64,000 nt of DNA from Prolixibacteraceae bacterium UBA6029 (GTDB taxonomy: Bacteria > Bacteroidota > Bacteroidia > Bacteroidales > Prolixibacteraceae), in assembly GCA_002429385.1 (NCBI GenBank), contig DIZL01000020.1:46498-110497 (forward strand), read 5' to 3'. The position numbers and the translations under genes are program-made. Position 1 is the first letter of the stretch. Every line of letters begins with the position of its first letter. The notes beneath the pieces were generated by a model. It had not been told where the DNA came from, did not search any database, and saw only the letters and a program-made list of their open reading frames with translations. Shown piece by piece: positions 49,756 through 58,953 of this stretch.

Positions 49756-51768
49756 ATGAGCATAGAAACCATTCAGCAAAGGATTACAGAATTGCGATCA
49801 GTTCTTGAGGAACACAATCATCGTTATTATCATTTATCACAGCCGGTTATTAGTGATCAGGAGTTTGACATGCTCCTGAAGGAATTGGAAAAACTGGAAA
49901 CCGAAAACCCTGAATATTTTGATCCGAATTCTCCCACTCAGCGTGTAGGCAGTGACCTGAATAAAGAATTTCAACAGGTCAGGCATCAATATTCCATGCT
50001 TTCACTCTCCAATGTATACTCTGAGGAAGAATTGAGGGATTTTGACCAGAAGATCAGGAAACTGACTGATCTTTCGTTTGAATATGTCTGTGAACTAAAA
50101 TATGACGGCACTTCTATCAGCTTGCGCTATAAAAACGGCATGCTTGATAAGGCCATAACCCGTGGCGATGGTACATTTGGTGATGATGTAACAGCAAATG
50201 TTCGTACGATCAAAAGTATTCCTTTACGATTAAAAGGAACCGGTTTCCCTGAAGAATTTGAAATCAGGGGAGAAATATTGCTTCCGTTTGCTGAATTCGA
50301 CCGGATTAATGAAGAGCGCGACGAAGAAGGAGAAACGCCTTTTGCCAACGTCAGAAATGCGGCTTCAGGAACTTTGAAATCACAAAAATCATCAGTAGTA
50401 GCAGAACGAAAGCTGGATGCCTTCTTTTACTATTTACTTGGCGAAAGCCTGCCTGCAGATGGACATCTGGAGAATCTTCAGGCTGCAAAAGAATGGGGCT
50501 TTAAAATCTCTCCTGACACCAAAAAATGTTCGGACATGATGGCAGTGATTGCCTTCATCCGTGAATGGAACCTGAAACGTTTTAAATTGCCTGTGGCAAC
50601 GGATGGAATTGTAATAAAAGTGAATTCCCTTTCATTACAACAATATCTTGGAACAACGGCAAAATCACCGCGTTGGGCCATTGCATACAAATACAAAGCT
50701 GAACAGGCCAGTACTATTCTGCAATCGGTATCTTACCAGGTGGGTCGTACAGGCGCTGTAACCCCTGTTGCCAATCTTGATCCTGTTCTTTTGGCAGGTA
50801 CTACGGTAAAAAGGGCCACATTGCATAATGCAGACAACATTAAAAGTCTTGGCCTGCATATGGGAGATACTGTTTTTGTAGAAAAAGGCGGTGAAATAAT
50901 TCCCAAAATAGTTGGAGTCGATTCTGCAGCACGACATCCCATGTCACAACCAATTGAATTCATAAGAAACTGCCCGGAATGTGGGAGTGCTTTGATTCGT
51001 AAGGATGGTGAAGCAGCACATTATTGCCCGAATGAAGATGGTTGCCCTCCCCAGATAAAAGGGAAGATGGAGCATTTTATCAGCCGGAAAGCCTTGAATA
51101 TTGACGGACTGGGACAAGAAACCATTGATTTGCTATTCAGCGAAGGGCTGATTAAGAATATAGCCGATATCTACGATTTGCAGAAAGATCAGATCAGTCG
51201 GCTCGAACGTCTGGGTGATAAATCAGCCGACCGAATCCTGAAAAGCCTTAACGAATCAAGGCAAGTTCCGTTCGAAAAAGTACTTTTTGCACTCGGGATA
51301 CGTTTTGTTGGTGAAACGGTGGCAAAGATTCTGGCACATCGACTGTTGAATATTGAAAACATTAGGAATGCCACGCTGGAAGAATTAACTGCCATCGATG
51401 AAATCGGAGGGCGTATAGCTGAAAGTGTCAAATCGTATTTTTCAAATCCTGAAAATATACGGTTAATTGATAGACTCCGGGAAAAAGGACTGCAGATGCA
51501 AATTGACGAAGCAAGCCTGGCGAACCGTTCAGAGAAACTAAATGGATTGTCAATCATTATTTCAGGAACATTCGAAAAGAACTCACGTGATGATCTGAAG
51601 AAAATGATTGAGCAGAATGGCGGAAAGAATGTCAGTTCCATATCCAATAATACTAATTATTTACTGGCAGGTAATAACATTGGGCCAAGTAAGCTTGAAA
51701 AAGCTAAAAAACTGAACATTCCGATAATCACTGAAGATGAGTTTCTGAAGATGATTGACAAGATGTGA
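49756..51768 (+). CDS. ligA: NAD-dependent DNA ligase
   Basis: A 670-residue ligase that seals nicks in replication and repair. The adenylation domain has HRYYHLSQPVISDQEFDML at the N-terminus and the catalytic lysine motif CELKYDGTSISL (about residue 117). An OB-fold is followed by a four-Cys zinc finger (CPECGSALIRKDGEAAHYC...C), helix-hairpin-helix segments and a C-terminal BRCT domain (SGTFEKNSRDDLKKMIEQNGGK). Length is standard. It is a single gene with a terminator upstream. Confidence 0.97.
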   Translation: MSIETIQQRITELRSVLEEHNHRYYHLSQPVISDQEFDMLLKELEKLETENPEYFDPNSPTQRVGSDLNKEFQQVRHQYSMLSLSNVYSEEELRDFDQKIRKLTDLSFEYVCELKYDGTSISLRYKNGMLDKAITRGDGTFGDDVTANVRTIKSIPLRLKGTGFPEEFEIRGEILLPFAEFDRINEERDEEGETPFANVRNAASGTLKSQKSSVVAERKLDAFFYYLLGESLPADGHLENLQAAKEWGFKISPDTKKCSDMMAVIAFIREWNLKRFKLPVATDGIVIKVNSLSLQQYLGTTAKSPRWAIAYKYKAEQASTILQSVSYQVGRTGAVTPVANLDPVLLAGTTVKRATLHNADNIKSLGLHMGDTVFVEKGGEIIPKIVGVDSAARHPMSQPIEFIRNCPECGSALIRKDGEAAHYCPNEDGCPPQIKGKMEHFISRKALNIDGLGQETIDLLFSEGLIKNIADIYDLQKDQISRLERLGDKSADRILKSLNESRQVPFEKVLFALGIRFVGETVAKILAHRLLNIENIRNATLEELTAIDEIGGRIAESVKSYFSNPENIRLIDRLREKGLQMQIDEASLANRSEKLNGLSIIISGTFEKNSRDDLKKMIEQNGGKNVSSISNNTNYLLAGNNIGPSKLEKAKKLNIPIITEDEFLKMIDKM

Positions 51769-51847
51769 GAGTTTATTGGTTTATTAAACTTTCATCAGCC
51801 AATTGGGAACTTTTAGCCTTTTAAACAGGATGAAACAAACGAATTGT

Positions 51848-51855
51848 TATTTTTG
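51848..51855 (+). promoter_or_regulatory. Predicted TAnnTTTG promoter for the DUF6913-dapA unit
   Basis: TATTTTTG matches the -7 element and lies only 9 bp before ATG 51865, predicting a nearly leaderless transcript for the DUF6913 gene. Confidence 0.45.
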
Positions 51856-51864
51856 CATGCAATT

Positions 51865-52389
51865 ATGGGTTTAAAATCAAAGATCGCCAACAGGATACTG
51901 AACTCAAAACTGGACTCAGTTGTCAGAGAAAAAAAGGTTTTCAACCTGGATTCGGCTCATTCGGCAGGAATTCTTTGGACCTTTGACCAGAAGGAATCAT
52001 ATGACTGGCTGGAAACTGAACTCAGAAAAGCAGGCATTAAGCCTACGGGGATGTGCTATTTTCAGATGAAAAAAGCACTGATTCCTCAGGATGTTAATGG
52101 CTTTTCACGTAAACAAACGAGTTGTTGGATTGGGATTCCAAGAACTGAGTTGGCAAAGAATTTTATTCACCAGAAATTTGACATACTGATTGATCTGACC
52201 GGGCAAAAGATCTTCTCATTGGTTTATATATCGGCTTTGTCAGAAGCTGCATTTAAAATTGGGTATTCAGAAAATTCTGTCAATTATAATGACTGGAACA
52301 TAGAATTCGGGGAACAACCTGAAACCAGTCAATTGACTGAACAGATATTATATTATTTAAAGAGAATTAATAAAACAACAATAGAATGA
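51865..52389 (+). CDS. DUF6913 protein
   Basis: A 174-residue soluble protein beginning MGLKSKIANRILNSKL and containing GILWTFDQKESYDWLETEL and NFIHQKFDILIDLT segments that match the Bacteroidota DUF6913 family. No catalytic motif is recognised. Its TGA stop overlaps the dapA ATG, so they are translationally coupled; a link with lysine/peptidoglycan synthesis is suggested by position only. ATG 51865 is chosen because the upstream frame overlaps the promoter. Confidence 0.7.
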   Translation: MGLKSKIANRILNSKLDSVVREKKVFNLDSAHSAGILWTFDQKESYDWLETELRKAGIKPTGMCYFQMKKALIPQDVNGFSRKQTSCWIGIPRTELAKNFIHQKFDILIDLTGQKIFSLVYISALSEAAFKIGYSENSVNYNDWNIEFGEQPETSQLTEQILYYLKRINKTTIE

Positions 52390-53282
52390 CACATCCATAT
52401 ACGGGAGCCGGAGTTGCCTTGATTACACCTTTCAAAGAGGATAAAAGCATTGATTATAACGCGTTGGAAAGATTAATTGTAGATCAGATTCTGGGAGGAA
52501 TTGATTACTTGGTTGTGCTCGGAACGACAGGTGAAACCCCTGCCCTTTCAGAGGATGAAAAAAAGCGAATTGTACATTTTGTTATTGAAAAGAATGCCGG
52601 CCGTTTAAAGATTATAGTTGGAATGGGCGGAAACAATTCGCAAGGTTTAGTTCATACCATTCAGAATACTAATTTTGAGGGTATTGATGCTATTCTTTCT
52701 GTAACACCATATTATAGCAAACCCACGCAGGAAGGGTTATTTCAGCATTTTAAGCTGATTGTTGAGGCAAGTCCTGTTCCGGTTATATTATACAATGTTC
52801 CCGGACGTACAGGAGTAAACATGGATGCCGACACCACGCTTCGGATTGCAAATCTTTCGACCAAAGTGATCGCGATTAAAGAAGCATCTGGCGATCTTGG
52901 GCAATTTGCAAAGATCATCAACAATGCACCAGATTATTTCAAAGTTATTTCCGGGGATGATTCCTTAACACTGCCCTCAATTGCTATGGGTGCGATTGGA
53001 GTTATATCAGTAATTGCAAATGCATTACCTGGTGAATTAAGCCAGTTAACACATGCCTCACTGGAAGGAAATATGGCTCTTGCAGGTCAATTACATTTAC
53101 ATTTGGCAGAAATGCTCAAACTTATTTTCAGGGAAGGAAGCCCGGGTGGAGTGAAAGCCCTGATGAAAATAATGGGAAAGGTAAAGAATCAACTTCGATT
53201 ACCTTTGGTGCCTGTTTCGCAAGCAACCTATGTATTGATTGATGATGAGTGGAAGAATTACCGAAATTCAACCACCTTTTAG
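52386..53282 (+). CDS. dapA: 4-hydroxy-tetrahydrodipicolinate synthase
   Basis: A 298-residue TIM-barrel aldolase that condenses pyruvate and aspartate semialdehyde for lysine and diaminopimelate. GAGVALITPFKEDKSID (residues 6-22), LVVLGTTGETPALSEDEK (about 40-57), the tyrosine in ILYNVPGRTGVN (about 135) and the Schiff-base lysine in VIAIKEASGDL (about 163) are all present. Length is normal. It follows the DUF6913 gene in ATGA overlap. Confidence 0.95.
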   Translation: MTHPYTGAGVALITPFKEDKSIDYNALERLIVDQILGGIDYLVVLGTTGETPALSEDEKKRIVHFVIEKNAGRLKIIVGMGGNNSQGLVHTIQNTNFEGIDAILSVTPYYSKPTQEGLFQHFKLIVEASPVPVILYNVPGRTGVNMDADTTLRIANLSTKVIAIKEASGDLGQFAKIINNAPDYFKVISGDDSLTLPSIAMGAIGVISVIANALPGELSQLTHASLEGNMALAGQLHLHLAEMLKLIFREGSPGGVKALMKIMGKVKNQLRLPLVPVSQATYVLIDDEWKNYRNSTTF

Positions 53283-53347
53283 AATTTATTCAAAAGGTCA
53301 ATAAAGGAGAAGTAGTATTTTAAGATCTTTTACCTTGACAATGAGGA

Positions 53348-53656
53348 TTATTTTTCAGTTGCGGCTGGATTCAATTCTACCGACAGTCCCAATGCATTGA
53401 CTATACGGTAAAATGTGGAAACTTTGGGTTCGGTCTTTCCTTTTTCGATGCGCGAAATATATGATTTATCGGAGCCAATACGTTCGGCAAGTTCCGATTG
53501 TGTAAGATGTGCCTTTTTACGGGCATCTTCCAGTATCTGTCCGGTATAATAAGCGTAAGCTTTCTCCTCAAAGGCAATCCTTTCGGGAGTTCCTTCAACG
53601 CCATACTTCTCGTCCAATACCTTACTGTAATTCCTTATTTGAGTGTTTGGTTCCAT
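53348..53656 (-). CDS. higA: HigA-type XRE antitoxin
   Basis: A 102-residue XRE-family protein; the C-terminal half has the helix-turn-helix HLTQSELAERIGSDKSYISRIEKG (about residues 47-70). The N-terminal half is an antitoxin-like extension. It overlaps the toxin gene by 35 bp and lies downstream of it, the usual HigBA order. It should neutralise the toxin and repress the operon from the inverted repeat near 53986-54005. Confidence 0.85.
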   Translation of the reverse strand: MEPNTQIRNYSKVLDEKYGVEGTPERIAFEEKAYAYYTGQILEDARKKAHLTQSELAERIGSDKSYISRIEKGKTEPKVSTFYRIVNALGLSVELNPAATEK

Positions 53657-53969
53657 AATATTCCTTTTTTATCCTCAGTGCCTTGTTTATCTCATTTTGC
53701 GGTGTCTTTTGGGTCTTCTTCTGAAAACCATTAAAAAGAACCACAATTTTGTCTTCATCGAAACAGAAAAATACCCGGTAAATATTGCCATTGTACATTG
53801 CCCTCAATTCAAAAAGCCCATCTTGCAGGTGCTTCATGAATTTTGTGCTGATCCGGTTGCCGTTGCTAAGCAAAGCCAATATATAGTCTATCTTATTGAC
53901 TTCTTCTTCAGATAGTTTTGATATGAAATCTTCAAAATAACCACCGAATGTTATGATAGTCCGTTTCAT
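53622..53969 (-). CDS. higB: HigB/RelE-family toxin
   Basis: A 115-residue RelE-superfamily mRNA interferase: VNKIDYILALL (helix), HLQDGLFELRAMYNGNIYRVFFCF (about residues 45-68, conserved strands with Arg/Tyr) and VVLFNGFQKKTQKTPQNEINKAL match the phage-derived HigB branch. It would cleave mRNA on the ribosome. It precedes and overlaps the antitoxin gene. A TAAATTTG element ends 5 bp before its ATG, so its transcript may be leaderless. Confidence 0.88.
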   Translation of the reverse strand: MKRTIITFGGYFEDFISKLSEEEVNKIDYILALLSNGNRISTKFMKHLQDGLFELRAMYNGNIYRVFFCFDEDKIVVLFNGFQKKTQKTPQNEINKALRIKKEYYGTKHSNKELQ

Positions 53970-53973
53970 TGTA

Positions 53974-54005
53974 CAAATTTACGAAAGTTGTAGAGTTGTG
54001 CAACT
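53974..54005 (-). promoter_or_regulatory. Predicted higBA promoter and operator
   Basis: On the minus strand TAAATTTG (53974-53981) matches the -7 consensus, almost touching the toxin ATG. Just upstream, AGTTG (53986-53990) and CAACT (54001-54005) form an inverted repeat that could be the antitoxin operator. Confidence 0.45.
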
Positions 54006-54038
54006 ATTTTTAGATGTATTCTGATTCAAGAGATAATT

Positions 54039-54917
54039 TCAACAAACACACCCCTCTCCTGAGGTATATTCATACTGAAAGGTGGTGTGAGTTATACTAT
54101 AGCGGCTCTTTAAAAGCTGTTTCGCTTTTTGGGTAATCACTGTTGTTTCCGAAACAGGTAGATTTCCTTTTAGAACGAGATGTGCTTCAAAATAGAATTT
54201 GTGGTCAGAAAGTTGCCAGATATGAATATGATGTACGCTCCTGATTTCCTCTATTTCCTTTAGAGTATCAATAACTTCCTGTTGATCAATTTCGTGAGGT
54301 GCAAACTGCATTAAGATTTCCACACTTTCCTTCAGAATCTGATAGGTGTGAATGAAAATGTAAACGCTGATCAGAACCGTAACCAACGGATCAATCCAGT
54401 AGACCTTGAAAAGCCATATAACAACTGCTCCGACGATAACAGCAAGAGAAGTCAGTGCATCTCCAATCAGGTGAAGATATGCGGCCCTGATGTTAAGGTT
54501 TTCTTCTTTATTGTGTTGCAAAATAAGTACAGAAAGACCATTTGCAATAAATCCTAATATCCCAAGACCCAACATCCATCTGTAATCAACCTCTTTCGGG
54601 TTCATAAACCTCTTGCCAGCCTCCACAAGCAGATAAACAGAGATCGCAATAAGTGAAATCGCATTAATAAATGCTGCCAGAATTTCTGCACGCTTATAGC
54701 CAAAAGTTGATTGCTGAGTTTGCGGACGCATGCCGATATGATGAGCCATATAAGCTAAAAGAACTGATATTACATCACTTAGGTTATGCAATGCATCTGA
54801 CATTAATGCCAAACTTCCTGATATAATTCCTCCGGCAAACTGTCCAATAGTAATTATACCATTTAAAAAAACTGTAATTGCCAGATTTCTGGCCGTATGT
54901 TCATGATTATGTGCCAT
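54039..54917 (-). CDS. CDF-family cation efflux protein (CzcD/ZitB type)
   Basis: A 292-residue transporter with six membrane helices. ITIGQFAGGIISGSLALMSDALHNLSDVISVLLAYMA (about residues 20-56) and the helix LRAAYLHLIGDALTSLAVIVGAV (about 147-169) carry the HxxxD-type zinc site, and the C-terminal cytoplasmic domain starts IRSVHHIHIWQL (about 242). It exports zinc-like cations in exchange for protons. It is monocistronic and outside the main metal island. Confidence 0.92.
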   Translation of the reverse strand: MAHNHEHTARNLAITVFLNGIITIGQFAGGIISGSLALMSDALHNLSDVISVLLAYMAHHIGMRPQTQQSTFGYKRAEILAAFINAISLIAISVYLLVEAGKRFMNPKEVDYRWMLGLGILGFIANGLSVLILQHNKEENLNIRAAYLHLIGDALTSLAVIVGAVVIWLFKVYWIDPLVTVLISVYIFIHTYQILKESVEILMQFAPHEIDQQEVIDTLKEIEEIRSVHHIHIWQLSDHKFYFEAHLVLKGNLPVSETTVITQKAKQLLKSRYSITHTTFQYEYTSGEGCVC

Positions 54918-55017
54918 CTATTTTGTAATTTAAGCACTATAAATAAAGATATTTTTACGACACATGCAACGTTCGTATAAATGTTATCGTCATTCTAACA
55001 GAAAACAAAACTAATAG

Positions 55018-55572
55018 TTGGAAACGCATTACCAAAATATTTATCAGGATGAAATTGAAAGGTGCCGGAAAGGAGACACCAAAGCACAGTTTGAGCTCTA
55101 CAAGTTGTATTATAAAAGCATGTATAACATTTGCCTGCATATGCTTAACAACGAAGTCGAAGCAGAAGATGTGATGCAGGAAGCCTTCCTTAAAGCATTT
55201 ACCAAAATCGATACCTATGAAGGAAAAGTCAGTTTTGGTGCCTGGCTTAAAAAGATTGTTATCAATCGTTCCTTGGATGAACTCAAAAAGCGAAAGGTGA
55301 AATTTGAAGAACTGAATGAAAAGATCCCTGAAGAAGAGCCTGTTTCGTTTGATATTTCTGAGATACAGCTGGAAAAGTTAAAAAAAATGATACAACAGTT
55401 GCCTGATGGATATCGTGTAGTTCTATGCCTTTATTTGCTCGAAGGTTACGACCATGAGGAAATTGCACATATTCTTGGTATAACAAACGTTTCCTCGCGA
55501 TCACAGTTTCTTCGGGCAAAACTGAAGCTTCGGCAGATGTTACAGAAGGAAGAGTTTTTTGAATACAATTAA
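55018..55572 (+). CDS. ECF RNA polymerase sigma factor (TTG start)
   Basis: A 184-residue ECF sigma factor: region 2 FELYKLYYKSMYNICLHMLNNEVEAEDVMQEAFLKAFTKI and region 4 RVVLCLYLLEGYDHEEIAHILGITNVSSRSQFLRAKLKL. The start is TTG 55018: an in-frame TAG lies immediately upstream and the next ATG (residue 36) would remove the first helix of region 2. It leads an operon with a membrane protein and a DUF4097-like protein. Confidence 0.9.
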   Translation: METHYQNIYQDEIERCRKGDTKAQFELYKLYYKSMYNICLHMLNNEVEAEDVMQEAFLKAFTKIDTYEGKVSFGAWLKKIVINRSLDELKKRKVKFEELNEKIPEEEPVSFDISEIQLEKLKKMIQQLPDGYRVVLCLYLLEGYDHEEIAHILGITNVSSRSQFLRAKLKLRQMLQKEEFFEYN

Positions 55573-55574
55573 AA

Positions 55575-56141
55575 ATGACAATCATGAACGACGAATTGGA
55601 AAGATTAATCTTAAATAACCGACATTCTTTTCAGGATGAGGAACCACCACAAGGACACTTTGAACGATTTGAAGCGAAGCTTCATAAAGCTTCAAAGCCA
55701 ATCTGGACAATCAGATTTCAACCGATACTGAAGATCGCAGCTTTGGTTGTATTTGCACTCCTGGTTGTGAATCAGGCCCGCATCTATCTTCTTTCCGAAA
55801 AGAAAGACTCTCTCTCATTGGGATCAATTTCACCGGAATATCGTGAAGTTGAATTCTATTACACAAATGCCATTCAATTAGGAATGAGTCAATGGAAAGA
55901 GCTTAAGAGTGAAGGAATGATTTCAAAGTCTGATGACCAAATGATGCAAAAAGAACAGACTGAATTTGATCAGATGTATCAGAAATTGCTAATTGACCTA
56001 AAAGCAAATCCTAACGATGAACGGGTGATTAATGCAATGCTCGAATATTATCAGGCCCGGATGAATGTGATGTCATTAATCATTAACAAATTGAAGGAAG
56101 TAAAACAACAAAAATATTCCAGACATGAACGCGAAATTTAA
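55575..56141 (+). CDS. Membrane protein of an ECF operon (putative anti-sigma factor)
   Basis: A 188-residue protein with a short cytoplasmic N-terminus, one hydrophobic helix (ILKIAALVVFALLVVNQARIYLL, about residues 50-72) and a long helical, Gln/Lys-rich C-terminal domain. It lies 2 bp after the sigma gene and overlaps the next gene by 17 bp. The single-helix design and position fit an anti-sigma factor, but no ZAS motif is seen. Start ATG 55575; an ATG three codons later is possible. Confidence 0.6.
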   Translation: MTIMNDELERLILNNRHSFQDEEPPQGHFERFEAKLHKASKPIWTIRFQPILKIAALVVFALLVVNQARIYLLSEKKDSLSLGSISPEYREVEFYYTNAIQLGMSQWKELKSEGMISKSDDQMMQKEQTEFDQMYQKLLIDLKANPNDERVINAMLEYYQARMNVMSLIINKLKEVKQQKYSRHEREI

Positions 56142-57165
56142 TCTTACGATTGCCCTGTTGATTATTTCAACTATGCTTGCCAGTGCTATTGGCGATGAAT
56201 TTACTAAACAAATCAGGAAAGGCTGGACCAAAAGCAGTGTTACTGAACTGAAAGTGACAAACAAATTTGGCGAAGTAAAGATCAACGATATGGGGGGTGA
56301 CTCAGTAACCATCAAAGTGGTTATTAAAATCGACAATGCTTCAGAACGAAAAGCCAATGACCTGATGAATAAAATAGAGATCAACATACAAAAGACTGGA
56401 GGTATGGTGTCTGCTGAAACGAATATCAAGGAAGATTTCAGAAACAATGAATCGTTTACAATTGATTATCTGATCAACATCCCGAAGGATAAGGACCTGA
56501 ATATTACTAACAAGTATGGAAATGTGATAGTCAATGAGCTGGATGCCAAAGGATATTTCGAAGTTAACTATGGTTCATTGACTGCAGGCAATATTAATGC
56601 TCCCTCAGGAAACCCGGTGAAAATCATTATTAGTTATGGACAGGCTAATCTGGCAACAATCAACAATGCTGACATGGAATTCAAGTATTCGAAATTAGTG
56701 GCTGATGAAATAAACCATTTTGTGCTCGATTCCAAGTATTCTACTGTCACCCTACACAAGACATCATCTCTTACTTTAGACTCGAAATATGACGGGATTA
56801 ATATCGAAGAAGTGGATAATCTGAAATCGGTTTCAAAGTATACCAACTATAAGATAGGATTACTTGCCGGAAGTTTTGATCTTGATACAAGCTATGGATC
56901 CGTACGCATAAGCAAAGTGGGTCCTAAATTCGAAAACATCAAAATAATTAATAGTTATGGAGGTATAAACATTGGTCTGGATAATTTGAATTACAAGCTT
57001 CAGGCTGACTGCAATTACTGTGATGTGAAGTATCCAAAAGATCGGTTTAAAGGTAATAAAATTAATGATAATCAACACTTTTCACTCGATGGTAGTGTTG
57101 GTTCAGGTGGTGGAACAGTTTCGATTACCAGTCGCTATGGGGGTGTAAAACTGACAGATGAATAA
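56125..57165 (+). CDS. Exported DUF4097-like beta-helical protein
   Basis: A 346-residue protein with a signal peptide (to LASAIG) and repeated short beta-strand units such as VTNKFGEVKINDMGGDSVTI, NKYGNVIVNELDAKGYFEVN, SKYSTVTLHKT and SYGGINIGLDNL. Repeats ending in G-x-V/I or YG are typical of DUF4097/adhesin-like beta-solenoids found in ECF operons of Bacteroidota. Function unproved. It is the third gene of the sigma operon; a terminator follows 65 bp downstream. Confidence 0.65.
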   Translation: MNAKFNLTIALLIISTMLASAIGDEFTKQIRKGWTKSSVTELKVTNKFGEVKINDMGGDSVTIKVVIKIDNASERKANDLMNKIEINIQKTGGMVSAETNIKEDFRNNESFTIDYLINIPKDKDLNITNKYGNVIVNELDAKGYFEVNYGSLTAGNINAPSGNPVKIIISYGQANLATINNADMEFKYSKLVADEINHFVLDSKYSTVTLHKTSSLTLDSKYDGINIEEVDNLKSVSKYTNYKIGLLAGSFDLDTSYGSVRISKVGPKFENIKIINSYGGINIGLDNLNYKLQADCNYCDVKYPKDRFKGNKINDNQHFSLDGSVGSGGGTVSITSRYGGVKLTDE

Positions 57166-57230
57166 GGTTTATTTGAAGGAGAAAAGAAGACCCGTTAAGA
57201 GAAATCATCCTCAAAATATAAATTGAATAC

Positions 57231-57265
57231 AAAACCACGTTCCGATTATCAGTTCGTGGTTTTTT
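57231..57265 (+). terminator. Intrinsic terminator after the ECF operon
   Basis: AAAACCACG (57231-57239) pairs with CGTGGTTTT (57255-57263) and a T run follows. It lies 30 bp before the glycosyltransferase start. Confidence 0.8.
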
Positions 57266-57295
57266 ATTTATTACATTTAGAAGAAAAATTTCAAC

Positions 57296-58417
57296 GTGGC
57301 TATAGCAATTCAAATAGTGGCTTTTAACATCCCTTATCCTCCTGATTACGGTGGAATAATTGATATATTCTATAAAGTAAAAGCTCTTTCCGAATGTGGC
57401 GTTTCTATATATCTTCATTGCTTTGAATACGACCGTCCACGGGCTGCTGAATTAACAAAGTACTGTGCGAAGATTTATTACTATCAACGCAAAAAGGGCC
57501 TTCGCTATCAGTTGTCATCTAAACCATATATTGTAATCACCAGGTATAACAATCAGCTTTTAAATAATTTATCATCTAATAAAGCTCCTATTTTATTCGA
57601 AGGCCTTCATACCTGTGTTTTTCTTGATCATCCTGCACTCTCCGGTCACCTTCGGTTGGTACGGACCCACAATATTGAGCACGAATATTACCTGAATCTA
57701 TACAAGGCGGAACGTAATATCTTTAAAAAACTGTTCTTCAGGTTGGAAGCCTTCAAACTATCCAGGTACGAGAAGATTCTTGGAAATGCATCTGATTTAC
57801 TCTGTATTTCCCCCAATGACAACTTCTATTTTGACCGAAAGTACGGTCATTCACATTTCATTCCGGCCTTTCATCCGTTTAGTGAAATCAAATCCGAAAC
57901 AGGACGTGGTAATTATATACTCTTTCATGGAAATCTTTCTGTATCCGAAAACCTTCAGGCCGTTGAGTTCCTGATTAAGAATGTCTTTGCAAATATTAGT
58001 CAGAATGTTATTATAGCCGGGAAAAATCCCCCGGAACGTTTAATTCAGAAGATCAGTCAATATCCAAATATTCAGCTGATCTCAAATCCTGAAAACGAAC
58101 AGATGGAAACCCTTATTCAGGATGCACACCTGTCAATGCTTCCAACCTTTCAGGATACGGGGTTAAAGCTAAAGTTACTTGCATCACTTTTCTCCGGTCG
58201 CTTTTGCATTGCAAATACACCAATGATTCACAAGACAGGGTTGGAACACCTTTGTCATCTGGCTGACACACCTAAAGAAATGATCAGTAAAATCAATGAA
58301 TTATTTAATCAGGATTTCTCTTCCGTAGAAATAGACAAACGGAAGATTATTTTGGAAGATGTGTTTTCGAATCACCGTAATGCGCTGAAGATTATTCGGT
58401 TGTTGGAAAAGAAATAA
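57296..58417 (+). CDS. GT-B glycosyltransferase-like protein
   Basis: A 373-residue glycosyltransferase, GT4-type by overall layout: an N-terminal Rossmann half (IVAFNIPYPPDYGGIIDIFYKVKAL, about 7-31) and a C-terminal nucleotide-sugar half (ILFHGNLSVSENLQAVEFL; NVIIAGKNPPERLI; DAHLSMLPTFQDTGLKLKLL). The acidic pair of the EX7E motif is replaced (TFQDTGLKLK), so activity could be altered. The start is GTG 57296. It would glycosylate an unknown acceptor. It stands alone between a terminator and the HicBA genes. Confidence 0.7.
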   Translation: MAIAIQIVAFNIPYPPDYGGIIDIFYKVKALSECGVSIYLHCFEYDRPRAAELTKYCAKIYYYQRKKGLRYQLSSKPYIVITRYNNQLLNNLSSNKAPILFEGLHTCVFLDHPALSGHLRLVRTHNIEHEYYLNLYKAERNIFKKLFFRLEAFKLSRYEKILGNASDLLCISPNDNFYFDRKYGHSHFIPAFHPFSEIKSETGRGNYILFHGNLSVSENLQAVEFLIKNVFANISQNVIIAGKNPPERLIQKISQYPNIQLISNPENEQMETLIQDAHLSMLPTFQDTGLKLKLLASLFSGRFCIANTPMIHKTGLEHLCHLADTPKEMISKINELFNQDFSSVEIDKRKIILEDVFSNHRNALKIIRLLEKK

Positions 58418-58437
58418 CTAAATTTGAAGAAAGTCCG

Positions 58438-58632
58438 TTAGTATCTTGACACTTTGGGGATTCCCAGTTGTTTGCATATTAACTCGCAAAGATCCTCATC
58501 AATATCTAAATGACGTGGTATCATTGTTCGCTGACCATTATTGTGGTTCATATATTTATCATGTTTGGCGCCATGCTTAATGAATCCACAGTTATGTTCG
58601 TTCAGGTATTTAATAAACTTAGCACGTTTCAT
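58438..58632 (-). CDS. hicA: HicA toxin
   Basis: A 64-residue YcfA/HicA-type mRNA interferase. The dsRBD-like fold is marked by KFIKYLNEHNCGFIKHGAKHDKY (about residues 5-27, with catalytic His in GAKHDKY) and TMIPRHLDIDEDLCELICKQLGI (about 36-58). It lies 6 bp downstream of hicB, the common order hicB-hicA. It should inhibit translation by mRNA cleavage until bound by HicB. Confidence 0.88.
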   Translation of the reverse strand: MKRAKFIKYLNEHNCGFIKHGAKHDKYMNHNNGQRTMIPRHLDIDEDLCELICKQLGIPKVSRY

Positions 58633-58638
58633 CTCTTC

Positions 58639-58848
58639 TTAGGCAAAAGTCAATTCCTCTTCCTGTAACATTTCACCATCGGGCTGATATCTTTCCCTGA
58701 CATCCTCTAAATACATTTCAAGGACATCCGCAATATTTTCTCTTAACTCTTCAATAGTCAGTCCCTGAGTAAATACGGCAGGCAATTCTTTGATCTGGCC
58801 TATCAAGTATCCATTTTGTCCCTTTTTAACAATTAATGTAAGCTTCAT
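58639..58848 (-). CDS. hicB: HicB antitoxin
   Basis: A 69-residue HicB-type antitoxin: KLTLIVKKGQNGYLIGQIKELPAVFTQGLTIEELRENIADVLEMYL is the classic partial RNase-H-like fold with the inactivated catalytic face. It lacks a long DNA-binding C-terminus. It precedes hicA. The frame extends upstream, but ATG 58848 is the natural start and the TATATTTG promoter element lies 22 bp upstream. Confidence 0.88.
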   Translation of the reverse strand: MKLTLIVKKGQNGYLIGQIKELPAVFTQGLTIEELRENIADVLEMYLEDVRERYQPDGEMLQEEELTFA

Positions 58849-58870
58849 TTCTTTCGATTTAAGAGTTACA

Positions 58871-58878
58871 CAAATATA
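58871..58878 (-). promoter_or_regulatory. Predicted TAnnTTTG promoter for hicBA
   Basis: On the minus strand TATATTTG matches the -7 consensus, 22 bp before the hicB ATG. The longest hicB frame begins upstream of this point, supporting the ATG at 58848. Confidence 0.5.
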
Positions 58879-58953
58879 GTAAAACAATTGTCTTCCATGT
58901 CTTATGAGAAAATTTCATTTAAACAAAGAATAGGTTGTCAGTAGGTTGACCGA